Source: Verrucomicrobia bacterium UBA1200 | Lineage (GTDB): Bacteria; Verrucomicrobiota; Kiritimatiellia; RFP12; UBA1067 | Assembly: GCA_002309765.1 (NCBI GenBank) | Contig: DBXY01000032.1 | Coordinates: forward strand, 21,191 to 45,657 | DNA: 24,467 bases | Direction: 5' to 3' | Shown: positions 9,703-17,732 of the stretch, one piece after another | Position numbering within the stretch: the stretch's first letter is position 1 | How the letters are laid out: every line of letters starts with the position of its first letter | The notes under the pieces: model-generated | Database searches by the model: none | Told to the model about the DNA's origin: nothing | What the model saw: only the letters and a program-made list of their open reading frames with translations | Program-made: the position numbers and the translations under genes

Positions 9703-10449
9703 TCACTTAAAATAACCGCGGCAAAGCCAGCAAATCAGCGTGCCGATAATGCTGCCCCAATAGGCCGGCAAAACCACCATCAGCACCGGCATCCGGCGAA
9801 GTCCCGCCTTAGCGCGGAAAACCAACGCGACCGTCGGCAAAGCCGCCGCCGCCCCGATCACCCACAGATCTTCCACCGTCTTCGGGTATTCGTCCCACAG
9901 GTTGGTCAGCATCACCCACAGCAGGGCCGCGCACACCGCCAGCAGCGCCGACGCAAAACGCCAGGGGATTTTATTGTCCAGCGGTGCCAAAACCTGTTGC
10001 AGACCGATAGTCCAAGATCCCAGCACAAAACCGGACCAGAACACCCAATGCCCCAACTGGTCATCGAAAAACACCATCGTCCGCCGCAACGCGCCGGTAA
10101 GCTGCGGCTCCCGGTAAACGGCCTGAACCAGATTCGTCGGATCGTGCATTCCCATGCCGCAACCGACCAGATAGATAGACAACGCCATCAGCGCTGCGCA
10201 GGCCGGATGAACCCGGCCGCGGCCGACCGCTTTGACAATCAGCCAGAAGCAAACCGCGAGCAACGGCGCGAACAGCAACATCGACATCGCCTCGCGCCAC
10301 CGCATTACATCACCCGCAATCGCCATCTGCCAGCCGGAGTGGGACATTCGGCTGGCACCGGCGACCAGTGCCACCGCCGCAAAGGCGATGAACGCGGAGA
10401 CCAAGATGCGGACTGACTTTTGGTCAGACCACATTTTGTCATCGGGCAT
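9703..10449 (-). CDS. Seven-helix integral membrane protein of unknown function
   Basis: 248 residues. About seven hydrophobic segments are visible, near 13-32, 54-74, 82-100, 131-153, 163-183, 195-212 and 221-243. Polar residues next to helices include His37, His81, a GMGMHDP motif (98-104) and FFDDQLGHW (127-135), which could bind metal or heme, but no family was recognised. The start overlaps the 3' end of the upstream Gfo/Idh/MocA gene by 11 bases, with AAGGAG 7 bases before the ATG inside that gene, so translation is coupled. This suggests a linked role with the oxidoreductase-like protein. Real gene very likely; function unknown. Confidence 0.8.
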   Translation of the reverse strand: MPDDKMWSDQKSVRILVSAFIAFAAVALVAGASRMSHSGWQMAIAGDVMRWREAMSMLLFAPLLAVCFWLIVKAVGRGRVHPACAALMALSIYLVGCGMGMHDPTNLVQAVYREPQLTGALRRTMVFFDDQLGHWVFWSGFVLGSWTIGLQQVLAPLDNKIPWRFASALLAVCAALLWVMLTNLWDEYPKTVEDLWVIGAAAALPTVALVFRAKAGLRRMPVLMVVLPAYWGSIIGTLICWLCRGYFK

Positions 10450-11506
10450 ACCCGCTCTCCTTCTTGACCAGTGAAAGCACCCGCATCAACTCGCTGGCGC
10501 TTTCAAGAGTAATCGGGTAAGGCTTGTTCTCCCGGATGGCGTTGAACACGTGTTCCCAAATCAGGGTCATGCCGCACTCGGCCTTGGGTTTGATTGGCAT
10601 CCGCTGCTCCACCCAGACCAGAGTCTCGGGGGAACCGAAGCTACCCAACGGCGGCGTACGGACACTGGAACGGCGCCGTTCGAGTTTATTCTCGGGATCA
10701 AGATAGCGCGCGGTGCCGAAATCGTCGCCGGGATAAATCCGGAATTCGCCCCGGTCTCCGGAGACCTGAAACAGCGGGTCTCGCCCGCAGCGGCCGCCGG
10801 AAATCTCCAAATCAACCGTAAGGCCGGAAAAATTGTGCAAAATAATGCGTACGTAATCCTCGGCGTCGCCATAAGCGGCAATGCGCTTCATATCGGAGTA
10901 AATCTTAACCGGAGGGGTTTTCAACAGCTCCAGCGCCTGATCTAGAAACGCCGGTCCCCAACACAGCAAGGCACCGCCCAAGCAACGTTTTACAGTCTGC
11001 CAGTCATCCCGGCGGACATAAGTTCCGCGGCACATCCTGATCTCGTAAACTTCCCCCAGCAGTCCGGACTCGGCGACCTCTTTGGTCATCAAAAAAGCCG
11101 GCTCATAACGGTAATTGTAGCGAAGCAACAGTTTGTTGCCATAGCGTACCGCGGCGGCGCGCAATATTTTGGCCTCTTCTTCGTCTCGGCAGAACGGGCG
11201 TTCCGCGTTCACCCACTTACCCGACTTCAACCCCGCCAAAATATGTTCGCGGTGGTCTTCCGATCGCGTAGCCACATCCACCAGCTCCACATCCGGGTCT
11301 AGCAGCAAATCCTCGTAACGGCGGTATGTGCGGCAGGATGGGTAATATTGCAGTACCGCGTCGCGGCGTTCCTTAATGGTATCGCAAACCGCGACAATCT
11401 TGAACAATTCTGGATACTGCAACAGTTCCGGGACATGCATCTCCAGCCCGGCTCGACCCAAGCCGACAATGCCAACCCGCACAGGCGGACGATTAGTTTG
11501 AATCAT
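10439..11506 (-). CDS. Gfo/Idh/MocA family protein with altered catalytic residues
   Basis: 355 residues. The N-terminal Rossmann fold begins VRVGIVGLGRAG (9-20), followed by a Gfo/Idh/MocA C-terminal domain. The usual E-K-P motif reads E102-R103-P104, and in the segment that normally reads D-x-G-x-H-x-x-D the residues are C-W-G-P-A-F-L-D, keeping only the last Asp (189). The usual catalytic Lys and His are therefore missing, so it may not be a standard sugar dehydrogenase. It might bind NAD for another reaction or act as a sensor or partner. It lies 68 bases after another Gfo/Idh/MocA gene, with a strong hairpin between, and overlaps the membrane protein gene. Confidence 0.85.
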   Translation of the reverse strand: MIQTNRPPVRVGIVGLGRAGLEMHVPELLQYPELFKIVAVCDTIKERRDAVLQYYPSCRTYRRYEDLLLDPDVELVDVATRSEDHREHILAGLKSGKWVNAERPFCRDEEEAKILRAAAVRYGNKLLLRYNYRYEPAFLMTKEVAESGLLGEVYEIRMCRGTYVRRDDWQTVKRCLGGALLCWGPAFLDQALELLKTPPVKIYSDMKRIAAYGDAEDYVRIILHNFSGLTVDLEISGGRCGRDPLFQVSGDRGEFRIYPGDDFGTARYLDPENKLERRRSSVRTPPLGSFGSPETLVWVEQRMPIKPKAECGMTLIWEHVFNAIRENKPYPITLESASELMRVLSLVKKESGYAR

Positions 11507-11533
11507 CGTGAATCTCCATACGCCTTATGGAAC

Positions 11534-11565
11534 CTGCCGGTTCCGCCCGCTGGCGGAACCGGCAG
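11534..11565 (-). repeat. Perfect 14-bp inverted repeat between two Gfo/Idh/MocA genes
   Basis: Arms 11534-11547 and 11552-11565 are perfectly complementary, with a 4-base CGCT loop. A second GCCTT/AAGGC pair (11522-11526 and 11566-11570) could extend it with a one-sided bulge. No T tract follows on the minus strand. It could slow RNA decay after the upstream gene, act as a partial terminator, or be a dispersed palindromic repeat. Confidence 0.8.
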
Positions 11566-11574
11566 AAGGCTTCA

Positions 11575-12660
11575 TTACTTTATCTGAACCGGTTTGCCAG
11601 TCTTGGCCGAAGCATAAATCGCGTCGATGATCTTCATCAGTTTTACCGCTTGATCCGGCGTGTTCAGCGGCACTTCCTTGCCCGCAATGGTGAGGGCAAA
11701 GTTCTTTGCGGCGCGAAAACGGCCCATCGCCTCGTCTGGCTTGACCTTGATGGTCTTATCGACATTCTTGCCTTGCTTGTCCTGACTGTAAAGCTCGCAG
11801 GTGTCGATGGCGGTTTCATCCAGACCGTCGGTCCCGAACAACCGTTTCACGCAACCGCCGGCTTTGGTGCCCTGGAAGGTGACCGACACCTCCTCGCGCT
11901 GGTTAAGCTCAGCCCAAGAGTTGCGGATGAACAGCACCGACCCGTTCTTGAAGGTGATGAAACCGTGCGCGGCCGCCTCGACATCGCAAATCCCGTCCTT
12001 CTTGTCGGGAATCCCCCACGGGCCCTTAAAGCGCTTGTCGGTGATAAAATCGCTGTAGGTGTTCGCCAACACATAATTCGGCTCCGGATACCCCATGAAA
12101 TAGAGCGCCAGGTCAATCATGTGCAACAGGTCGATCACGGGTCCGCCGCCGGAAAGCGCTTTGGTCGTAAACCAGCCGCCAAACCCGGGAATACCGGTGC
12201 GGCGGATCCACATCGCCTGCGCGGAGTTGATCTTGCCGACCTTACCGCCGTTAATCGCGGCCATCATCTTATACGACTCAGGACGCGCGCGGTTGTTGAA
12301 GTCGAACATCAGAATCTTACCGGCCTTTTCCGCCGCCTTGGCCATCGCGGTGATTTCTTTGGCATTCAACGCCGGCGGTTTCTCGCAGAACACGTGCAGT
12401 CCCGCCTCCAGCGCCATCATGGTGTACTGCTTGTGGAACTTGTTCGGGGTGATCACGCACACCGCGTCGAGCTGCTCTTTGGCAATCATCTCCGCCGCAT
12501 CGGAATAAACCTTCGCGATACCGAACTTGTCCGCTACTTTCTGCGCGTTGGCGACCGCGATGTCGGCAATCGCCACCACCTTCGCACCACCCTGCCGGAC
12601 ACCGGGAATGTGATAGTTGGCCATTCCGCCGGCACCAATGATTCCAATCCTGATACTCAT
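11575..12660 (-). CDS. Gfo/Idh/MocA family oxidoreductase
   Basis: 361 residues. A Rossmann NAD(P)-binding fold begins IRIGIIGAGGMANYH (3-17). The catalytic Lys is in HVFCEKPPAL (Lys94), and GGGPVIDLLHMID (171-183) supplies the conserved D-x-x-H-x-x-D pattern, so this looks like an active sugar or polyol dehydrogenase. Substrate cannot be read from sequence. The ATG has AAAGGAG 6 bases upstream. It heads the unit that continues through the hairpin into the variant Gfo/Idh/MocA and membrane protein genes, and is divergent from the hisI-trxB pair. No convincing -35/-10 pair was found for it. Confidence 0.92.
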   Translation of the reverse strand: MSIRIGIIGAGGMANYHIPGVRQGGAKVVAIADIAVANAQKVADKFGIAKVYSDAAEMIAKEQLDAVCVITPNKFHKQYTMMALEAGLHVFCEKPPALNAKEITAMAKAAEKAGKILMFDFNNRARPESYKMMAAINGGKVGKINSAQAMWIRRTGIPGFGGWFTTKALSGGGPVIDLLHMIDLALYFMGYPEPNYVLANTYSDFITDKRFKGPWGIPDKKDGICDVEAAAHGFITFKNGSVLFIRNSWAELNQREEVSVTFQGTKAGGCVKRLFGTDGLDETAIDTCELYSQDKQGKNVDKTIKVKPDEAMGRFRAAKNFALTIAGKEVPLNTPDQAVKLMKIIDAIYASAKTGKPVQIK

Positions 12661-12800
12661 AAAAAACTCCTTTTGTGTGGTTGAATAAGGCTTATTTTAG
12701 TTTTTCTTGCAAAAAAAGAAAAGGAAAAAATGATATGGTGCCGGAATAAAAAATGTCAGGTCAAAAAGCCGCCTGCACAATTTTTCCTTACAGCTAATTA

Positions 12801-12829
12801 TTGGCTTTAAACGGATGCGGGATTATAGT
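12801..12829 (+). promoter_or_regulatory. Sigma70-type promoter of hisI-trxB
   Basis: TTGGCT (12801-12806) and TATAGT (12824-12829) are separated by 17 bases. Transcription would begin near 12836, leaving a leader of about 40 bases. The 214-base gap between the divergent genes is AT-rich and otherwise shows only a short AATAAG/CTTATT palindrome near the Gfo/Idh/MocA gene. Confidence 0.65.
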
Positions 12830-12877
12830 ACAATCCCCCACGTTTTTTGAAGCGGAAGTTTTCCAGCGAGGAATATG

Positions 12878-13291
12878 ATGAGCAAAGAACTTGAAGAAGG
12901 CAACCGGCTGACTCTGGATTTCGCGAAGATCGCAAAGATCGCCGAGACCTGCAAAGACGCCATACCGGTGGCGGTTCAAAACGCCGACACCAAAGAAGTG
13001 ATTCTCGTAGCGTATACCAACGAGTACGCGATGCGGCAGTCATTCGAGAAACGCAAACTGATTCTGTGGAGCACCTCCCGCAACGTGCTGTGGTTCAAGG
13101 GCGAAACCAGCGGCGAGACTTTCGACCTGTTGGAGGCCAGGGTAAACTGTGAGCAGAATTCTCTGCTTTATATCGTGCGACCCTGCCGTGGCGGCATCTG
13201 CCACACTAAAAACCGTCAGGGGCAGCCGCGCAACTGCTATTACCGGCGAATCGACATGGATTCGCTAGAGCTTACCAACCTTGATCCCTGA
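12878..13291 (+). CDS. hisI: HisI-like phosphoribosyl-AMP cyclohydrolase, variant metal site
   Basis: 137 residues. It resembles HisI, which opens the purine ring of PR-AMP in histidine synthesis: VILVAYTNEYAMRQSFEKRKLILWSTSRNVLWFKGETSG (41-79) and a Cys-rich C-terminus. Cys91, Cys108 (in CHTK) and Cys120 (in NCYYR) fit the zinc ligands, but Cys108 and Cys120 are 12 apart rather than about 7. The family's D-C-D-x-D magnesium motif reads N90-C91-E92-Q93-N94. This may be a lineage variant or a repurposed enzyme. The second of two adjacent ATGs is chosen because GAGGA lies 5 bases before it and only 2 before the first (12875). trxB starts 6 bases downstream. Confidence 0.82.
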   Translation: MSKELEEGNRLTLDFAKIAKIAETCKDAIPVAVQNADTKEVILVAYTNEYAMRQSFEKRKLILWSTSRNVLWFKGETSGETFDLLEARVNCEQNSLLYIVRPCRGGICHTKNRQGQPRNCYYRRIDMDSLELTNLDP

Positions 13292-13297
13292 CCTGTT

Positions 13298-14230
13298 ATG
13301 GAAAATTTAGCGATTATCGGAAGCGGTCCGGCAGGGCTTACCGCCGCAATTTACGCAGCACGGGCGAACCTCGACCCGGTAGTGGTGGAAGGTATCCAAC
13401 CCGGCGGACAACTCACTCAAACCGCCGAGGTCGAAAACTTCCCCGGTTTCGAACAGCCGATTGGCGGTATGGCGCTTACCGATGCGATGCGTCGGCAGGC
13501 TGAACGGCTGGGAGTGCGGTTCATGATGGATGAGGTTACCGGCTGCCAATTTAGCGCAGCGGAAAAATCGCTGGAATTGGCGGTTGCCGGAACGCTACAC
13601 GTACGTGCGGTAATCATCGCCACCGGAGCCAGCGCGCGTTATCTGGGGTTGGAGTCGGAACATAAACTGCGCGGACGGGGCGTGTCAGCATGCGCCACTT
13701 GCGACGGCGCGTTTTTCAAGGGCAAGCGCGTGGCGGTGGTCGGCGGCGGCGATACCGCGATGGCCGACGCTTTGTATCTGGCGCGGCTGGCGGAATCGGT
13801 AACCGTAATCCACCGGCGAGACGCTTTCCGCGCCTCGAAAATCATGGCGGAACGGGTGCTGAACACTCCCAACATCAAGGTTGCTTGGGACTCTGCGGTA
13901 GAAGAGATTCTGGGCGTGGAACAGCGAAAAGTTTCCGGGCTGAAGATCAAGAACCTCAAATCCGGCGAAACCTCCCAGCTGGAGATGGATGGCGTGTTCA
14001 TCGCCATCGGGCATCAGCCGAACACCGGGGTGTTCCGGGGGCAGGTGGAACTGGACGCCGATGGTTACGTGGTGACCGACAGCACCCGCTGTTCAGTTCC
14101 CGGCGTATTTGCCGCCGGCGATGTTCAGGACCGCCGCTACAAACAGGCGATCACCGCCGCCGGTTCCGGTTGCATGGCGGCGTTGGAGGCGGAACGCTAT
14201 CTGGCCGAGTTACCCGATCTCACGGCGTGA
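13298..14230 (+). CDS. trxB: Thioredoxin reductase
   Basis: 310 residues, normal low-molecular-weight length. FAD-binding GSGPAG at 8-13, NADPH-binding GGGDTA (149-154) and HRRDAFRAS (172-180), and redox-active Cys132-Ala-Thr-Cys135 in ACATCDGAFF are all present. The second FAD motif FAAGDVQD is near 271-278. It reduces thioredoxin with NADPH in the cytoplasm. It starts 6 bases after the hisI stop and is co-transcribed. Its last 21 bases overlap the last codons of the convergent permease gene. No thioredoxin gene is in the window. Confidence 0.97.
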   Translation: MENLAIIGSGPAGLTAAIYAARANLDPVVVEGIQPGGQLTQTAEVENFPGFEQPIGGMALTDAMRRQAERLGVRFMMDEVTGCQFSAAEKSLELAVAGTLHVRAVIIATGASARYLGLESEHKLRGRGVSACATCDGAFFKGKRVAVVGGGDTAMADALYLARLAESVTVIHRRDAFRASKIMAERVLNTPNIKVAWDSAVEEILGVEQRKVSGLKIKNLKSGETSQLEMDGVFIAIGHQPNTGVFRGQVELDADGYVVTDSTRCSVPGVFAAGDVQDRRYKQAITAAGSGCMAALEAERYLAELPDLTA

Positions 14231-15580
14231 CAGGACATAGCATCCGAAAATCATCAGGAAGCCGGGAAGAACCAACAAATCCCAGCCGGCAACCGCCGCC
14301 AAATAATCCAAGCCGACCCTTTCGTTTGCGGTCAGCATGGACAACGGCGACTGCGGCAACACATTGGTTGTGGTGCGATTAACTGCGCGGGAAATCCAAA
14401 TTCCGGGCAGGTTGCGCCAGTCCTCCTCGTCTTCCTGCGAAACCACCTTAACCACGGCGTTGCCGACCATGCACAACGAAAGCAGCACGGTCGCAGTGAA
14501 CGCCGCCACCGGCAACGATAGGCAAGCGCTCAGGGTTAAGCCGAAAGCCGATAATACCCCCAACACGCACAGGTGAACCAACGCCGAACGGAAAAGATTG
14601 CCGCCGAAAGTTCCACCGGGGGTTAGCAACGCGACATCCCGTCGGAAACGGGTCATAATCACCCCGCCGCGTTTGGCGTTCATTTTGTTCCGGAAATCTA
14701 AACGGAAACGGGACAACCGTTCCGGCAACGCGGAGGCATCGACACCCTGTCCGCTTTCCAACTTAGGCAACTCCCCGGTGTCCACTGAAAAAAGAATCTC
14801 GTTCTGGGTGAAATCGTCCAACTCCACCTGCACCGCCAAACCGGGGCAATCCGGGCTACTCAAAACACACTCGCCCTGAATGTGCTCGCGGGTGCTGAAC
14901 TCGGTATCGAATTTTAGCCGCACCGTCAACAAATCGCCGAAACGGATCGGGTGGTCAAGCGTAAAATCCCATCCCACCGCGTCGCCGGGATTAATCACAT
15001 CGTAGCGTTCGCTCTCCTTCTGTTCCAGTGCCCTGAGAATGGCGCGCTTGGTAAGGTTGGTCGGCAACGCGGATTCCGACGCCAGCATGTTGTACGCCTG
15101 CAACGCAGACTCCGCGACCGTCGGCAGAATCGGTCTGACCACGTATTGGCTAGTGGGATATTCCAAAGCGTCGTTACCGGAAAACCGCCAGCGCACTTGC
15201 GCGTAAATCCCGCCGTAAACCGCAGCCAGCGCCAAGGCGTTCAACAATAGCAAAGCGATCCACCGCCCCAGCCATAACTCCCACTTGCGCACCGGCTTGA
15301 CAATGGTGAGCTGAATGCGGGAGGTGTCGATTTCCGCGGCAAAAAGCGAACACGCCGACCAAAGCGACGACAAAGCCAGAATCCCGAAGGCGAAACCGAG
15401 GGTGTAGGAAAGCAGAATTTTCAATTCGCCGGACGCGGTGCCGTCGCCGTGAATCAACCGTGGCAGAAACAGCACCGTAGCCAACAGCAAAACCAGTAAA
15501 GCCGCCACCGTTCGCGTCCGAAGCGACGAACGTAACGACAGGGTGGCAATGCCGGCGATTCTAGAGAAAAATCCGCGCAT
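14210..15580 (-). CDS. ABC-2-type transporter permease-like membrane protein
   Basis: 456 residues. Three N-terminal helices (near 23-43, 54-80 and 106-128) flank IVKPVRKWELWLGRW (93-107), the coupling-helix motif seen in ABC-2 permeases. A large non-membrane region of about 200 residues follows, then two or three helices near 331-378 and one near 427-449. Extracytoplasmic placement of the middle part is inferred. No matching ABC-2 ATPase is adjacent; the only ATPase in this run is an OppF-type protein, which normally serves peptide transporters. It lies 17 bases after the GH109-type gene and is the last gene of the ten-gene run. Its 3' end overlaps trxB. Confidence 0.72.
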   Translation of the reverse strand: MRGFFSRIAGIATLSLRSSLRTRTVAALLVLLLATVLFLPRLIHGDGTASGELKILLSYTLGFAFGILALSSLWSACSLFAAEIDTSRIQLTIVKPVRKWELWLGRWIALLLLNALALAAVYGGIYAQVRWRFSGNDALEYPTSQYVVRPILPTVAESALQAYNMLASESALPTNLTKRAILRALEQKESERYDVINPGDAVGWDFTLDHPIRFGDLLTVRLKFDTEFSTREHIQGECVLSSPDCPGLAVQVELDDFTQNEILFSVDTGELPKLESGQGVDASALPERLSRFRLDFRNKMNAKRGGVIMTRFRRDVALLTPGGTFGGNLFRSALVHLCVLGVLSAFGLTLSACLSLPVAAFTATVLLSLCMVGNAVVKVVSQEDEEDWRNLPGIWISRAVNRTTTNVLPQSPLSMLTANERVGLDYLAAVAGWDLLVLPGFLMIFGCYVLSRREIG

Positions 15581-15597
15581 ACCTTAATGTCCCCCGG

Positions 15598-16932
15598 TTA
15601 ATCCCTTTTCCAACCACTGCGGGTGAAGTCGGGAATTTCGACCGACGCACCGTCTTTAGCCACCGAAGTCTCGGTAAGCTCCACCAACGAACACCACGTT
15701 GCCGCGTCATATACGCTCATATCAAGCGGCAGCCCCTCGCGCAAACATTTTATCAGCCGGTAATCCATCAGGAAATCCATGCCGCCGTGGCCGCCGTTTT
15801 TCTTGGCGATGTTGCCCATCTCCCGCCACAACTCATGCCCGTAACGCTGCTTCAGATCCGCCAACTCGTTATCAGGCAGCCAACTGTGAGCGTTCGGCTC
15901 CAGCGCCACCCGCAACGGATAGTCCTGCAAGATGCCCTTGGTGCCGGAAATCGTGTTCAGTCTTGTGTACGGGCGCGGGCTGGTGGTGTCGTGCTGCACC
16001 AGAATTGTCCTGCCGCGATAGGTGCGGATTATGGAGCAATTCATGTCGCCCTGACGATAGGCGGTTTTAGCCGCGCGCGAACCGCTGCCGAACTTTTGGG
16101 CGGCGAAACGTGACAGCCCCAGCGCGGCGCTGCTCATCGAAACCAGCGACATCAACCGGTCGCCGCGGTTGATGTCCATGTCGCGGCAAATCGGCCCTAA
16201 ACCGTGGGTCGGATACGGGTTGCCGTTATGAGACTGCGTCCAAGCGAGCCGCCATTGGCCTTGGTAACCGCCGGAGGATTCGGGATTCAGCTTGCTTTGC
16301 CTAAGGTCGTGGATATACGCCGCCTCGCCATGCACCAACTCACCCAGCACTCCCTGATGGCAAAGGTTGTAGGCAAACAACTCGTTTTCGCCGTAACAGC
16401 AGTTTTCCAACATCATAAAGTGGCGGCGCGTTTCTTCCGCCGTGTCAACCAGCTGCCAACACTGCTCAATCGTCATCGCGGACGGCACTTCGGTCACGGC
16501 GTGTTTACCGCAACGCATCGCATACACCGCCATCGGCGTGTGGCACAGCCAAGGGGTAGTGACGTACACTAAATCGACCTCGCCGCTCTCGCACAACCCG
16601 CGCCAGCTGTCCTCGGAACCTGAGAAAAGTTTTGGCGCCGCGCAACCAGCGTCCGTGATTATCTTGGCGCCTTTTTCAGCTCGGTCGGCATAAAGGTCGG
16701 ACACCGCGACAATACGGGCGCTTTCTATCTTGCACAACCTCGCCAACGCGCCCGAACCGCGGTGCCCCACCCCAATCAAACCGATGCGCACCGTGTCCAT
16801 GGACGGCGCGCGGAAATCAGTCATGTCCAAAGCCTCGCGGGTCCGAAAATCAAAACCTCCGGTGGCACATCCCCCCAACATTGCCGCGCCGCCCATCCAT
16901 AACGAATGCTTGAGAAAATCCCTTCTTTTCAC
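15598..16932 (-). CDS. GH109-type Gfo/Idh/MocA protein, probable exported lipoprotein
   Basis: 444 residues, starting at GTG with GGAG 7 bases upstream. The N-terminus has the Tat-like MKRRDFLK, a hydrophobic stretch and a lipobox ending at Cys22 (M-L-G-G-C). The NAD fold is near 48-60 (VRIGLIGVGHRG). GH109 hallmarks are present: EVP at 148-150 in place of EKP, MMLENCCYGENEL, GEAAYIHDLR, NPYPTHGLGP (238-247), NINRGDR-like DINRGDR, and QHDTTSPRPY (313-322). GH109 enzymes cleave alpha-N-acetylgalactosamine using bound NAD, which is consistent with Tat export of a folded protein. Substrate is inferred from the family. It lies 41 bases after radC. Confidence 0.88.
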   Translation of the reverse strand: MKRRDFLKHSLWMGGAAMLGGCATGGFDFRTREALDMTDFRAPSMDTVRIGLIGVGHRGSGALARLCKIESARIVAVSDLYADRAEKGAKIITDAGCAAPKLFSGSEDSWRGLCESGEVDLVYVTTPWLCHTPMAVYAMRCGKHAVTEVPSAMTIEQCWQLVDTAEETRRHFMMLENCCYGENELFAYNLCHQGVLGELVHGEAAYIHDLRQSKLNPESSGGYQGQWRLAWTQSHNGNPYPTHGLGPICRDMDINRGDRLMSLVSMSSAALGLSRFAAQKFGSGSRAAKTAYRQGDMNCSIIRTYRGRTILVQHDTTSPRPYTRLNTISGTKGILQDYPLRVALEPNAHSWLPDNELADLKQRYGHELWREMGNIAKKNGGHGGMDFLMDYRLIKCLREGLPLDMSVYDAATWCSLVELTETSVAKDGASVEIPDFTRSGWKRD

Positions 16933-16973
16933 CGTCCGACTCCGTTTCTGCGCCGTCCACCAATCGCAGCGCG

Positions 16974-17732
16974 TTAATCGTTTAACAATCCCGATTCCCG
17001 GAAACTCACATAAGCGGGGAACCCCGCGCCGCCGCCAATCACCACATGATCCAACACCGGAATACCGATCATCACCCCCGCCTCGGTCATACGTCGGGTA
17101 AGTTCGCGGTCTTCACGCGAAGGCGACGGATCCCCAGAAGGGTGGTTGTGGGCTAGAATCACCCGCGCCGCACTCACCCGTACCGCTTTGTTGAAAACAT
17201 CGCGGGGATGCACCGACACGTTGTTCAGCGTACCGCGGGCAACCTCCACCGGTTTCCCGATCAACCGATTCTTGGTGTTCAGCAGCAACGCCCAAAACTT
17301 TTCTTGGCGATTCTCTCCCATCAACGGGACAAGAATCCGGCACACCGCCGACGGATGCGTGACCGCTTCGTCGTTTCCTGCCGACCGGGCCGCCGCGCAA
17401 CGTTTTCCCAACTCCACCGCCGCCAACAGCTCGATGCCCTTAACCTCGCCCAGCCACTTGACTCTGGCGGCCAGCAGTTCCTCCAAGTCAAGCTTGGAAA
17501 GTCCCTCCAAACCTCCGAACCGGTCCAACACATCGCGAGCCAAACGCACCGCGTTAACTCCCGGACCGCCGGCGCGGAGCAACAGGGCCAGCAACATTTC
17601 ATCGGAGAGAGCCGCAGGTCCGCGGTCTTTGAACAGTTCACGGGGGCGCAAATCCTCCGGCAACTGCTGAATTGGCGGATAAGTGTATTCCACTTTGCCG
17701 CCGTTTTTAGATTTCACTGGTGATGGCTCCAT
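16974..17732 (-). CDS. radC: RadC-family (JAMM/MPN+) protein
   Basis: 252 residues. An N-terminal helix-hairpin-helix-like region (LPEDLRPRELFKDRG..., LARDVLDRFGGLEGLSKLDLEELL) precedes the MPN+ domain. The JAMM motif reads H195-N-H197-PSGDPSPSRED208, with the upstream VEVARGTLNNVSVHPRDVF. The name comes from an early link with DNA repair; the real role is unsettled. The ATG at 17730-17732 is chosen for its GGGAG 4 bases upstream; an open frame of 88 more codons upstream overlaps miaA and has no homology. It overlaps the miaA 3' end by 26 bases, so the two are translationally linked. Confidence 0.93.
   Translation of the reverse strand: MEPSPVKSKNGGKVEYTYPPIQQLPEDLRPRELFKDRGPAALSDEMLLALLLRAGGPGVNAVRLARDVLDRFGGLEGLSKLDLEELLAARVKWLGEVKGIELLAAVELGKRCAAARSAGNDEAVTHPSAVCRILVPLMGENRQEKFWALLLNTKNRLIGKPVEVARGTLNNVSVHPRDVFNKAVRVSAARVILAHNHPSGDPSPSREDRELTRRMTEAGVMIGIPVLDHVVIGGGAGFPAYVSFRESGLLND

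Noticed and set aside
9655..10416. 253-codon open frame opposite the membrane protein gene
   Set aside because: Gln/Arg/His-rich composition is the mirror of a hydrophobic protein on the other strand, which has a good ribosome binding site and coupling.
11527..12684. 385-codon open frame opposite the Gfo/Idh/MocA gene
   Set aside because: Antisense shadow of a well-supported oxidoreductase; no ribosome binding site or domain seen.
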